From assembly GCF_027947595.1 (NCBI RefSeq), contig NZ_CP116257.1:4898001-4962000 (forward strand): a stretch of 64,000 bases of DNA, written 5' to 3'. Shown here piece after piece: positions 1-6,947 of the stretch. A model generated the notes under the pieces. The model was not told the origin of the DNA, ran no database searches, and saw nothing but the letters and a program-made list of their open reading frames with translations. This DNA comes from Streptomyces lienomycini. GTDB lineage: Bacteria > Actinomycetota > Actinomycetes > Streptomycetales > Streptomycetaceae. A program made the position numbers and the translations under genes. Position 1 is the first letter of the stretch; each line of letters starts with the position of its first letter.

Positions 1-448
1 ATGCGGGGGAAGGCACGCCCCATGAGGTCGCCGTCGACCAGCGGCAGGCCCAGCCGGGCGGCGGCGACCGCGGCGACGACGGCGTTGAGGCCGCCGATCT
101 CGATGACCCCGACGGCGCCCGCCCGGACGCCCGCGGCCTCGGCGGCGGTGCGCACGGCGTGGGCGAAGTCGTCGGGGTCGGCGAGCCGCTCGGCCAGCAC
201 GTCCGGAGCGCCGACCAGACCGGCGTGCACCACGACGGTGTCCGGCGCCAGGGCGGCGGCGGGAACCAGCGGCACCGGTGCGTCGGCCAGTTCACGGCGG
301 AGCAGCAGGGCGCCGGTGGCCACCTCTCCCCACCGCCGGAGCCGAGCAGGGTGGCCCCGGCGGCCAGCGCCGGCACCCGCGCGGCGGTCAGCGGCGCGGG
401 TGCCGCGGGCGAGCGGGCCGGGGCGGCCCCGGCCAACGTGCGGGTCAC
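1..448 (-). pseudogene. DUF917 / S-methyl-thiohydantoin desulfurase family protein, 5' part, frameshifted and cut by the window edge
   Basis: The minus strand from a GTG at 448 encodes a DUF917-type N-terminus: an ATLLGSGGG segment, then VVVHAGLVGAPDVLAERL, VIEIGGLNAVV and LPLVDGDLMGRAFPR at the window edge. These match the neighbouring complete paralog segment for segment (VLGTGGGG, GAPTVMLEKL, SIEAGGLNSM, PLIDADGMGRAFP). The N-terminal part up to GSGGG and everything after it lie in different frames. Restoring one G in the GGGG run near 328-335 joins them as GSGGGGEVATG, exactly the expected glycine motif. The gene is therefore either broken or carries a homopolymer sequencing error. It starts just after the preceding gene's stop at 459, so it is the distal member of the operon. 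The 3' part lies outside the window. Confidence 0.72.
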
Positions 449-458
449 CCTTCGATCA

Positions 459-1538
459 TCACACTTCGGCGCCCGGGAACGGGACGTAGTCGTGCGCGTA
501 TCCGAAGTAGCCGGGCCCGGCGAGGGCGAGGCCCTCGGGGGTGCGCCAGCGCGGGTCGCAGGGCACGCCGAGGACGCTGACCCGCAGGCCGTAGCGGAGT
601 GTCTCGGTGGTGACCGGTTCGCCGGAGTCGGTGTCCAGGACGCAGATCAGGTCGGGGACGCTGACGACGACCTCGCCGTCGCGGGTGGCGACCAGGTTCT
701 CGTTCTGGAAGGACAGCTCCAGCGCCGAGCCGGTGTCGGCGTCGAGGCCGGCCAGCCGGGCGGTGCCGCGGGCGAAGCCGCCGCTGGTGGTGCGCCGTAC
801 GTCGCTGATCTTGCCGGTGAAGACCGTACGGCCGCCGAGGACGCGGGCCGCCGCCGTCACGGGGTCCTCGTGGCCCTCGCGCGCCTCGCGGATGGCCCGG
901 CCGACCCGCTCGCACAGGGTCAGGGTGCCGGGCACCAGGTGGTCCTTGGCCTGGCGGCCGGTGAGGGCGTAGAGGCTGACGGCCGCGCTGCACCCCATTT
1001 CGACGGTGGCGGCGCGGGCGAGGCGTTCCGCCCAGGCGTTGCCGTCGGTGCGCAGGGTGACGGAGTTGCCGCGTTCGTCGGCGAGCGCCATCGGGGAGGC
1101 CTGTACGCCGCCGAGGGTGGGCAGCAGCATCTGGAGTTCGGGGAAGGCGCGGCCCATGCCGTCGGCGTCGATCAGCGGGATGCCCGCCTCGGCTGCGGCG
1201 ACGAACGGCGACATGGAGTTCAGGCCGCCCGCCTCGATGGAGACGGTGTGGGTGGCCTTGCGGCCGAGGAGTTCCTCCATGGCCCGCATGGCGCCGATGA
1301 TCTCGTCGCCCGAGGGGAGCTTCTCCAGCATGACCGTGGGCGCCCCCATGAAGGCGGTCGGGACGATCAGTGCCTCGTCGTCGGTCTCGTCGAGGTCGAG
1401 GAGCGTGACGGGACCGTTCCGCTTCAGCGCCTGCTGGGCGAGGAGGCGGCCGACGAACGGGTCGCCTCCTCCTCCGGTGCCGAGCACGGCGGCCCCGCGG
1501 GCCAGGTCCGGCAGGTTGTCGGCGGTGATCTCACGCAC
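459..1538 (-). CDS. DUF917 domain protein (S-methyl-thiohydantoin desulfurase family)
   Basis: This 359-residue protein is full length for the DUF917 family (Pfam PF06032, now named after S-methyl-thiohydantoin desulfurase). It opens with the glycine-rich VLGTGGGGDPFVGRLLA segment at about residues 17-33. The conserved SIEAGGLNS and PLIDADGMGRAFPE segments follow, and the C-terminal part has GSALELSFQNENLV and VPDLICVLD. No signal peptide or membrane segment is visible, so it is probably cytoplasmic. Its start overlaps the end of the upstream HyuA-like gene by 8 nt, which indicates translational coupling. A second, frameshifted copy follows it. DUF917 genes commonly sit beside HyuA/HyuB-type hydantoinases. 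The actual substrate here (hydantoin, thiohydantoin or another cyclic ureide) cannot be read from sequence. Confidence 0.85.
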   Translation of the reverse strand: MREITADNLPDLARGAAVLGTGGGGDPFVGRLLAQQALKRNGPVTLLDLDETDDEALIVPTAFMGAPTVMLEKLPSGDEIIGAMRAMEELLGRKATHTVSIEAGGLNSMSPFVAAAEAGIPLIDADGMGRAFPELQMLLPTLGGVQASPMALADERGNSVTLRTDGNAWAERLARAATVEMGCSAAVSLYALTGRQAKDHLVPGTLTLCERVGRAIREAREGHEDPVTAAARVLGGRTVFTGKISDVRRTTSGGFARGTARLAGLDADTGSALELSFQNENLVATRDGEVVVSVPDLICVLDTDSGEPVTTETLRYGLRVSVLGVPCDPRWRTPEGLALAGPGYFGYAHDYVPFPGAEV

Positions 1539-3093
1539 GGGGGCCTCCCAGGCTCAGTTCTCCGACGGCCTTGACGCGGATCCGGGTGGCGTTGCCCGGC
1601 AGGTAGGCCAGCGGTACTTCCTCGATGTCGACGATCTCGACGGAGCCCGGCCGGGCTCCCGCGGCGACCGCTCGGTCTACGGCCTCCTGACGGGCCTCGT
1701 CGAGCACGGTGTCGCGCTGCTGCGGGACGACCGAGTAGACCCGGTCGACCTCGCCGCCGACCTGGGCGATCGCCGCGCCGATGGCGTTGGCCACGGCGAA
1801 GTGGTCGGGGCGCACGACGCGGGACGCGCCCGCGAGGTCCTCCGGGACCAGGATGCTGCCGCCGCCGACGGCGACGACGGGCACCGGTTCGGCGGAGGCC
1901 CGCATCCGGTCGACGACCTCGGCGAGCCGGTCGTCGACGACGCGCAGGGCGGCGGCCACCACGCTCTTGTCGAGGTGGGCGACGAGCGAGGCGTCGCCCA
2001 CCTCGGCGCGTCCGCCGGCCACCGCGATGTCGGTGGCGGTGAGGCGGGTGCCGCCGAAGACGAGGGCCTCCTGGCCGAGCCGGTAGCCGACGCTGGCGGG
2101 GCCGACGGTGGTGCCGGACGCCTGGTGCACGACGTGGCTGCCGCCGCCGATGCCGATCGACAGCACGTCGGGCATGCGGAAGTTGGTCTGCACGCCGGCC
2201 ACGCTGACGTCCGTGGACGCCTCGCGCGGGAAGCCGTGCTGGAGGATCCCGACGTCGCTGGTGGTGCCGCCGATGTCGACGACGGCGCAGGAGGGCAACC
2301 GGGACAGGAACGCGGCGCCCCGCATGGAGTTGGTCGGGCCGGACGCGAACGTCGCCACCGGGTAGCGGCGGGCGTAGTCGACGTCCATCAGGGTGCCGTC
2401 GTTCTGGCTGAGGAAGACCGGCGCGTTGATGCCCGCCTCGGCGACGGTGCGCAGCAGTCCGGTGGCGACCCGGTCGGCGAGGCCGCGCAGGGCGGCGTTG
2501 ACGACGGTGGCGTTCTCCCGGCCGAGCAGGCCCATGCGGCCGATCTCGTGGGAGAGGCTCACCGGGGCGCCCGGCAGTTGTTCGGCGATGATCTCGGCGG
2601 CGCGGGTCTCGAACTCCGCGTTGACCGGGGAGAAGACGGAGGACAGCGCGAAGGAGGTGGCGCCGGCGGCGACGGCCCGGTCCAGGACGGCGCGGAACTC
2701 GGCCTCGTCGAAGGCGGCGATGGGGCTGCCGTCGTACTCGTGGCCGCCGTGGCACAGGTGGCTGTGGCCGCCGATGGCGGTGACCAGGCGGTCGGGCCAG
2801 TCGACCAGCGGGGGCAGGGCGCGGGTGGCGGGCAGCCCGAACCGGATGGCCGCGGTCTGCGCCAGGCGCTCGCCCTCCACCAGGGCGTTGATGAAGTGCG
2901 TGGTGCCGATCATCACCGCCTGGACGGCGGCCGGGTCGAAGCCGGTGGACCGGCCGAGGTCGCCGATGGCGGTGACGATGCCGCCGGTGACGTCGGCCGT
3001 GGTGGACGCCTTCACGGCGCCCAGCACCCGGTCGCCGTCGATGAGGACGGCGTCGGTGTTGGTGCCGCCCACGTCGATGCCCAGTCGGAGCAT
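1531..3093 (-). CDS. Hydantoinase/oxoprolinase family protein (HyuA-like)
   Basis: At 520 residues this is a HyuA-type ASKHA-fold subunit. The N-terminus reads RLGIDVGGTNTDAVLIDGD, the phosphate-1 loop of the fold, and a second nucleotide-binding segment, CAVVDIGGTTSDVGILQHG, lies near residues 268-286. IGIGGGSHV and VVAVGGGSILV glycine loops follow. ATP-dependent hydantoinases and 5-oxoprolinases usually need a HyuB partner, and none is in the window, so this is the short HyuA-only form that typically accompanies DUF917 proteins. It lies 55 nt downstream of the NCS1 permease stop-to-start interval and overlaps the next DUF917 gene by 8 nt. It is inferred to open or activate a cyclic amide imported by the permease. 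Confidence 0.88.
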   Translation of the reverse strand: MLRLGIDVGGTNTDAVLIDGDRVLGAVKASTTADVTGGIVTAIGDLGRSTGFDPAAVQAVMIGTTHFINALVEGERLAQTAAIRFGLPATRALPPLVDWPDRLVTAIGGHSHLCHGGHEYDGSPIAAFDEAEFRAVLDRAVAAGATSFALSSVFSPVNAEFETRAAEIIAEQLPGAPVSLSHEIGRMGLLGRENATVVNAALRGLADRVATGLLRTVAEAGINAPVFLSQNDGTLMDVDYARRYPVATFASGPTNSMRGAAFLSRLPSCAVVDIGGTTSDVGILQHGFPREASTDVSVAGVQTNFRMPDVLSIGIGGGSHVVHQASGTTVGPASVGYRLGQEALVFGGTRLTATDIAVAGGRAEVGDASLVAHLDKSVVAAALRVVDDRLAEVVDRMRASAEPVPVVAVGGGSILVPEDLAGASRVVRPDHFAVANAIGAAIAQVGGEVDRVYSVVPQQRDTVLDEARQEAVDRAVAAGARPGSVEIVDIEEVPLAYLPGNATRIRVKAVGELSLGGPRA

Positions 3094-3148
3094 GTGGGTT
3101 GTCCTGCCTTTCTCTTTCGGTGGCCGCGCCCGCCGGTGGCGTGCGCGG

Positions 3149-4498
3149 TCAGGCGGCGGGGACGCCGGGGGTGCCGGTGGCCGTCCCGGGGACGGCGCGG
3201 CGGGTCGGTGCGGTGCCCACCCCGCGGACCAGGCCGAGGCGGGCGGCGGCGAGGTAGAGCACGAAGGCGACGGCGATCGAGTTGATCGACGGCAGGCCCC
3301 AGGTGACGTACTTCCCCACGACGGCCGCGACGGCCCAGGTGATCAGGCCCGCGGGCACCCACATGGGTGAGGTCGCGGGCAGTTCCCCGCTGTCGCGGGT
3401 GTCGTCCAGCCTGGGGCGCCAGGTCCGGGCGACGAAGTACTCGGCGACCATGATCCCGGCGATCGGCGGGAAGAGGACGCCCAGCAGGTCGAGGAAGCCG
3501 GTGAAGCTGTCGAGGACCCCGGCCGCGCCGAGCACGGAGCCGATCACGCCGACGCCGACGGTGACGGCGCCCCGGTGGAGGCGGCGGCCGAAGGCCTGGT
3601 CGACGAAGGTGACGACGCCCAGGGAGGCGGCGTACAGGTTCCAGTCGTTCACCTTGATGGTGGCGGCCACGATGATCAGTGTGCCGAGGAAGCCGGAGGT
3701 GGACGTCACGATGGCGATGACGTCGTTGGTGCGCAGCGCCAGCGCGAGGAGCACGCCGATCAGGCCGATGACGTACTCGCCGACCGTGATGCCGACGACC
3801 GTCTGCTTGACGACGTCCCCGCCGCTGCGGTTGAAGCGGCTCATGTCGGGGGTGATGACCGCGCCGACGATGAAGCCGCCGGCGACGATGGTGGTGCCCT
3901 GGAGCAGGGACAGCGGGGGCCCGGCGGGCTGGGCGGAGGTCAGCGCGCCCAGGTCGTGCCGGGAGAGTTCGACGGCGATGGACCAGCCCGCCATGAGCAG
4001 GAAGGCGGGGACGGTGACGTAGGCGGCCCAGGCCATGGAGCCGACGCCCCGGACGACGACGGCGGTGATGAGCAGGCCCACCACCAGCGCCCAGCCCCAC
4101 GCGGGCAGGCCGCCGACGAGGTTCACCAGGCCGTCCGCGGAGACCGCGTTCTGGATGCCGAACCAGCCGACGGCGCTGATGCCGATGGCGAGTCCGATGA
4201 GCGAGGCACCTGCCGCGCCGAAGCCGGTCCAGCGGGCCAGCAGCGACGTGGAGAGCCCCTCGCGCTGGCCGGCGATTCCGGTGAAGACCGTCATGACCTC
4301 CAGGATCACCGCACCGAGGGTGATGGCGAGGACGGCGTTCCAGAAGGTCATGCCGAAACCGAGGGTGGCGCCGATGAGGAAGCTGGCCAGGGTGGAGAGC
4401 TGGCCGAAGCGCTGGGTCGCCACCGAGAACCAGTGGAACCGGGCCGTCTGCGGCACGCGGGCCAGCGCGTGGTCGTCGTGGCCTGAAGAGGACGCCAT
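3149..4498 (-). CDS. NCS1-family permease (purine-cytosine / cyclic ureide type)
   Basis: The 449-residue product is a polytopic membrane protein with about twelve hydrophobic segments, starting with LSTLASFLIGATLGFGMTFWNAVLAITLGAVILEVMTVF in overlapping stretches near residues 35-75. Length, layout and the N-terminal region before TM1 fit the nucleobase:cation symporter-1 family (cytosine, allantoin and hydantoin permeases). The ATG at 4498 is chosen because GGAG lies 5 nt upstream. A longer reading frame exists upstream but is an Arg/Pro-rich artefact. It is the promoter-proximal gene of the minus-strand group, followed by HyuA-like and DUF917 genes, so it is probably the importer of the pathway substrate. 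Confidence 0.85.
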   Translation of the reverse strand: MASSSGHDDHALARVPQTARFHWFSVATQRFGQLSTLASFLIGATLGFGMTFWNAVLAITLGAVILEVMTVFTGIAGQREGLSTSLLARWTGFGAAGASLIGLAIGISAVGWFGIQNAVSADGLVNLVGGLPAWGWALVVGLLITAVVVRGVGSMAWAAYVTVPAFLLMAGWSIAVELSRHDLGALTSAQPAGPPLSLLQGTTIVAGGFIVGAVITPDMSRFNRSGGDVVKQTVVGITVGEYVIGLIGVLLALALRTNDVIAIVTSTSGFLGTLIIVAATIKVNDWNLYAASLGVVTFVDQAFGRRLHRGAVTVGVGVIGSVLGAAGVLDSFTGFLDLLGVLFPPIAGIMVAEYFVARTWRPRLDDTRDSGELPATSPMWVPAGLITWAVAAVVGKYVTWGLPSINSIAVAFVLYLAAARLGLVRGVGTAPTRRAVPGTATGTPGVPAA

Positions 4499-4865
4499 GG
4501 GGACTCCGGAGGGCGGGCGGGGAGCGGGCGGGCGACGCGGAGGGGTGCGGGCGGCGCGGGGGATGCTGGTGGCGCGGGGGTGCTGGTGGCGGGGGTGCCG
4601 ACGGGGCGCTGGGGGTCGGCGGCGCGGGGTGTGCGGTTCGCTGAGACTAGGCCGCCGGGTCCGGGCGGTCACCGTGCATCCGGCACCGGTTCACGGTGCC
4701 GACTGGGCATGGTGCACAGGTGGCAAGCGGCCGGATGCGGGGCCGGGTGCTTCGGCGGTGCGGTTTGCACGGTCGCCGCGGCCCGGCTGTGCGCCTCGCA
4801 CGTTGCGGGCCCCGGCGGGCCCGCACAGGGTGGTCGACTGCCCCGTTCGCCCCCTTGGAGGTGCT
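4499..4865. promoter_or_regulatory. Divergent intergenic region of the hydantoin-type locus
   Basis: These 367 nt separate the permease (minus) from the racemase (plus) and contain no convincing gene. On the minus strand a TAGTCT box (4644-4649) lies 17 nt from GTGACC (4667-4672), a plausible promoter with a roughly 140-nt leader. An inverted repeat GGCACCG-N5-CGGTGCC occupies 4682-4700, just upstream of that -35 region, and is a candidate operator. No regulator gene for the locus is present in the window. The racemase has a strong GGAGG ribosome site at 4857-4861. Confidence 0.45.
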
Positions 4866-5603
4866 GTGAAGCTCACGGTCGTGCTCCCCGTCATCACCGA
4901 CGCGTTCACCGAGGAGGTCCGCCGCGAGGTGGGCGCCTGGGTGTCCCCCGGCACGGAGGTGTCCCCCGGCACGGAGGTCGAGGTCCGCCGCATCGCGCGC
5001 GGCACCGCCTCCATCGAGTCCGAGTACGACGAGGCGCTCGCCGCCCCGGGCATCCTCGACGCGGTCCGCGAGGCGGCCGAGGACGGCGCCGACGCGGTGT
5101 TCGTCAGCTGCTTCGGCGACCCCGGTGTGCAGGCGGCCCGGGAGGTCGTGGACATCCCGGTGGTCGGCGGCTTCGAGCCCGCCGTGCTCACCTCCCTCGC
5201 GCTCGGCGAGCGCACGGGGGTGATCACCGTCCTGCCGAACGTGCTGCCGATGCTGCACGGCCTGGTCCGGCGCTACGCACTGACGGGGCGGGTCGGCCCG
5301 ATCCGGGTCGTCGACATTCCCGTCCTCGACCTGGACCCCGGTGACCGGCTGATCGACGCGCTCACCGAGCAGGCCCGGGCCGCGGTGGCGGCGCGGGAGG
5401 CCGACGTGATCGTGCTCGGCTGCACCGGGATGCTGGGCGTGGCCGCGGCCCTCCAGGAGCGCCTGGCAGCCGAGGGCCCCTTCGTCCCTGTCGTCGACCC
5501 CACGGGGGCTGCGATCATGTGGCTGGAGTCGCAGGTGCGGCTCGGGGTGCGGCCCAGCCGTACCACCTACCTGCCGCCCCGCCCGAAGGACCGCATCGCC
5601 TGA
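4866..5603 (+). CDS. Aspartate/glutamate racemase superfamily protein (hydantoin racemase-like)
   Basis: The 245-residue protein belongs to the Asp/Glu/hydantoin racemase superfamily. It has the two catalytic cysteines of the family, in VFVSCFGDPG (Cys82) and VIVLGCTGML (Cys186), and GGFEPAVLTS between them. The GTG at 4866 is preceded by GGAGG with about 4 nt spacing. Hydantoin racemases interconvert D- and L-5-substituted hydantoins, which fits the divergent permease, HyuA-like and DUF917 genes. An 18-bp perfect tandem duplication repeats VSPGTE at residues 27-32 and 33-38 in the strand-loop region near the N-terminus. The PLP enzyme gene follows 52 nt downstream and is probably co-transcribed. 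Confidence 0.83.
   Translation: MKLTVVLPVITDAFTEEVRREVGAWVSPGTEVSPGTEVEVRRIARGTASIESEYDEALAAPGILDAVREAAEDGADAVFVSCFGDPGVQAAREVVDIPVVGGFEPAVLTSLALGERTGVITVLPNVLPMLHGLVRRYALTGRVGPIRVVDIPVLDLDPGDRLIDALTEQARAAVAAREADVIVLGCTGMLGVAAALQERLAAEGPFVPVVDPTGAAIMWLESQVRLGVRPSRTTYLPPRPKDRIA
4941..4976 (+). repeat. Perfect 18-bp tandem duplication inside the racemase gene
   Basis: The 18-nt unit GTGTCCCCCGGCACGGAG occurs twice with no gap (4941-4958 and 4959-4976). It keeps the frame and adds a second VSPGTE hexapeptide. Perfect identity between the copies, including codon third positions, suggests a recent slippage event. Confidence 0.95.
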
Positions 5604-5655
5604 CGCCCAGACCCCCGCGCCTTCCGTCCGGCCCCCACGACCCTGGAGTTGAGCC

Positions 5656-6858
5656 ATGGCCCTCGACGTCGCCGCGATCCGCGCGCACGTGCCCGCCCTG
5701 AAGTCCGGTACGGCGCGGTTCGACGCGCCGGGCGGCACGCAGACCCCGCAGCCGGTGATCGACGCGATCGCGGCGGCGCTGACCGACCCGCTCGCCAACC
5801 GGGGGCGCAACACCGAGGGCGAGCGCAACGCGGACCGGATCGTCGCCGAGGCCCGCTCCGCCCTCGCCGACCTCCTCGGCACCACGCCGGGGACGGTCGT
5901 CTTCGGGCGCAGCGCCACCCAGCTCGTCTACGACCTGTCCCGGACCCTGGCCAAGGACTGGGGGCCGGGTGACGAGGTGGTGGTCACCCGGCTCGACCAC
6001 GACTCGAACATCCGGCCGTGGGTGCAGGCGGCCCGGGCGGCGGGGGCGAGCGTGCGGTGGGCGGACTTCGATCCGGCGACCGGCGAGCTGCTGCCCGAAC
6101 ACCTCGCGGCGGTGCTGGGCCCGCGCACCAGGCTGGTCGCGGTCACCGCCGCGTCGAACCTGATCGGGACCATGCCCGACCTGCCGGCGCTGGCGTCCCT
6201 CGTCCACGCGAACGGCGCGCACTTCCACGTCGACGCGGTGCACTACGCCTCGCACGCCGTGGTGGACCTGGCGGCGACGGGGGCGGACACGCTGGTGTGT
6301 TCGCCGTACAAGTTCCTCGGCCCGCACCTGGGCGTGCTGACCGGCCGGGCCGAGGTGCTGGAGTCGCTGCGCCCTGACAAGTTGCTGCCGTCCTCCGACA
6401 CCGTGCCCGAGCGGTTCGAACTGGGCACCCTGCCGTACGAGTTGCTGGCCGGGACCAGCGCGGCGGTGGACTTCCTCGCGGCGCTCGACCCGCGGGCCGG
6501 GGGTTCGCGCCGGGACCGGCTGGTCGCCTCCTTCGCGGTGCTGGAGGCGCACGAGGACGCGCTGCGCGCCCGGCTCGAACGGGGGCTGGCGGACCTCGGC
6601 GGGATCATCGTGTACTCGCGGGCCGCGCGGCGCACTCCGACGCTGCTGTTCACCGTGGCGGGCCTGCGCCCGGCCGACGTCTACCGGCAACTCGCCGAGC
6701 GCGGGGTCGACGCGCCGGCCGGTTCCTTCTACGCCGTGGAGGCCGCGCGCCGGCTCGGGCTCGGTGACGAGGGCGGCGTACGCGTCGGCCTCGCGCCGTA
6801 CAGCAGTGCGGAGGACGTGGACCGGCTGCTGACGGCGCTCGGCGCCCTGGAGCGCTGA
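5656..6858 (+). CDS. Class V aminotransferase-fold PLP enzyme, cysteine desulfurase-like (no catalytic Cys)
   Basis: The 400-residue protein has the fold and motifs of the NifS/class V aminotransferase family: VVFGRSATQLVYDLSRTL near residues 81-98, LDHDSNIRPW, HVDAVHYASH with Asp193 for the PLP pyridine nitrogen, and SPYKFLGPH with the Schiff-base Lys219. It resembles the subfamily annotated as cysteine desulfurase-like (TIGR01976 type). The C-terminal lobe shows GSFYAVEAARRLGL where true desulfurases carry the mobile-loop cysteine. The only cysteine in the protein precedes the lysine motif. Sulfur mobilisation is thus uncertain; another C-S, C-N or C-Se chemistry is possible. It follows the racemase gene by 52 nt and ends in a strong hairpin. 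Confidence 0.82.
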   Translation: MALDVAAIRAHVPALKSGTARFDAPGGTQTPQPVIDAIAAALTDPLANRGRNTEGERNADRIVAEARSALADLLGTTPGTVVFGRSATQLVYDLSRTLAKDWGPGDEVVVTRLDHDSNIRPWVQAARAAGASVRWADFDPATGELLPEHLAAVLGPRTRLVAVTAASNLIGTMPDLPALASLVHANGAHFHVDAVHYASHAVVDLAATGADTLVCSPYKFLGPHLGVLTGRAEVLESLRPDKLLPSSDTVPERFELGTLPYELLAGTSAAVDFLAALDPRAGGSRRDRLVASFAVLEAHEDALRARLERGLADLGGIIVYSRAARRTPTLLFTVAGLRPADVYRQLAERGVDAPAGSFYAVEAARRLGLGDEGGVRVGLAPYSSAEDVDRLLTALGALER

Positions 6859-6875
6859 CACGGCACGCAGGGACG

Positions 6876-6908
6876 ACGAAGCGGCACGCTCCCGGCGTGC
6901 CGCTTCGT
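6876..6908. terminator. Bidirectional terminator hairpin
   Basis: A perfect 14-bp stem, ACGAAGCGGCACGC paired with its complement, closes a 5-nt loop. It lies between the convergent PLP enzyme gene and the GH31 gene and can serve both. Confidence 0.85.
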
Positions 6909-6947
6909 GCTGTTCCGTCGTGCCGTCCCGGGCGCGGGCGGCCGGGC

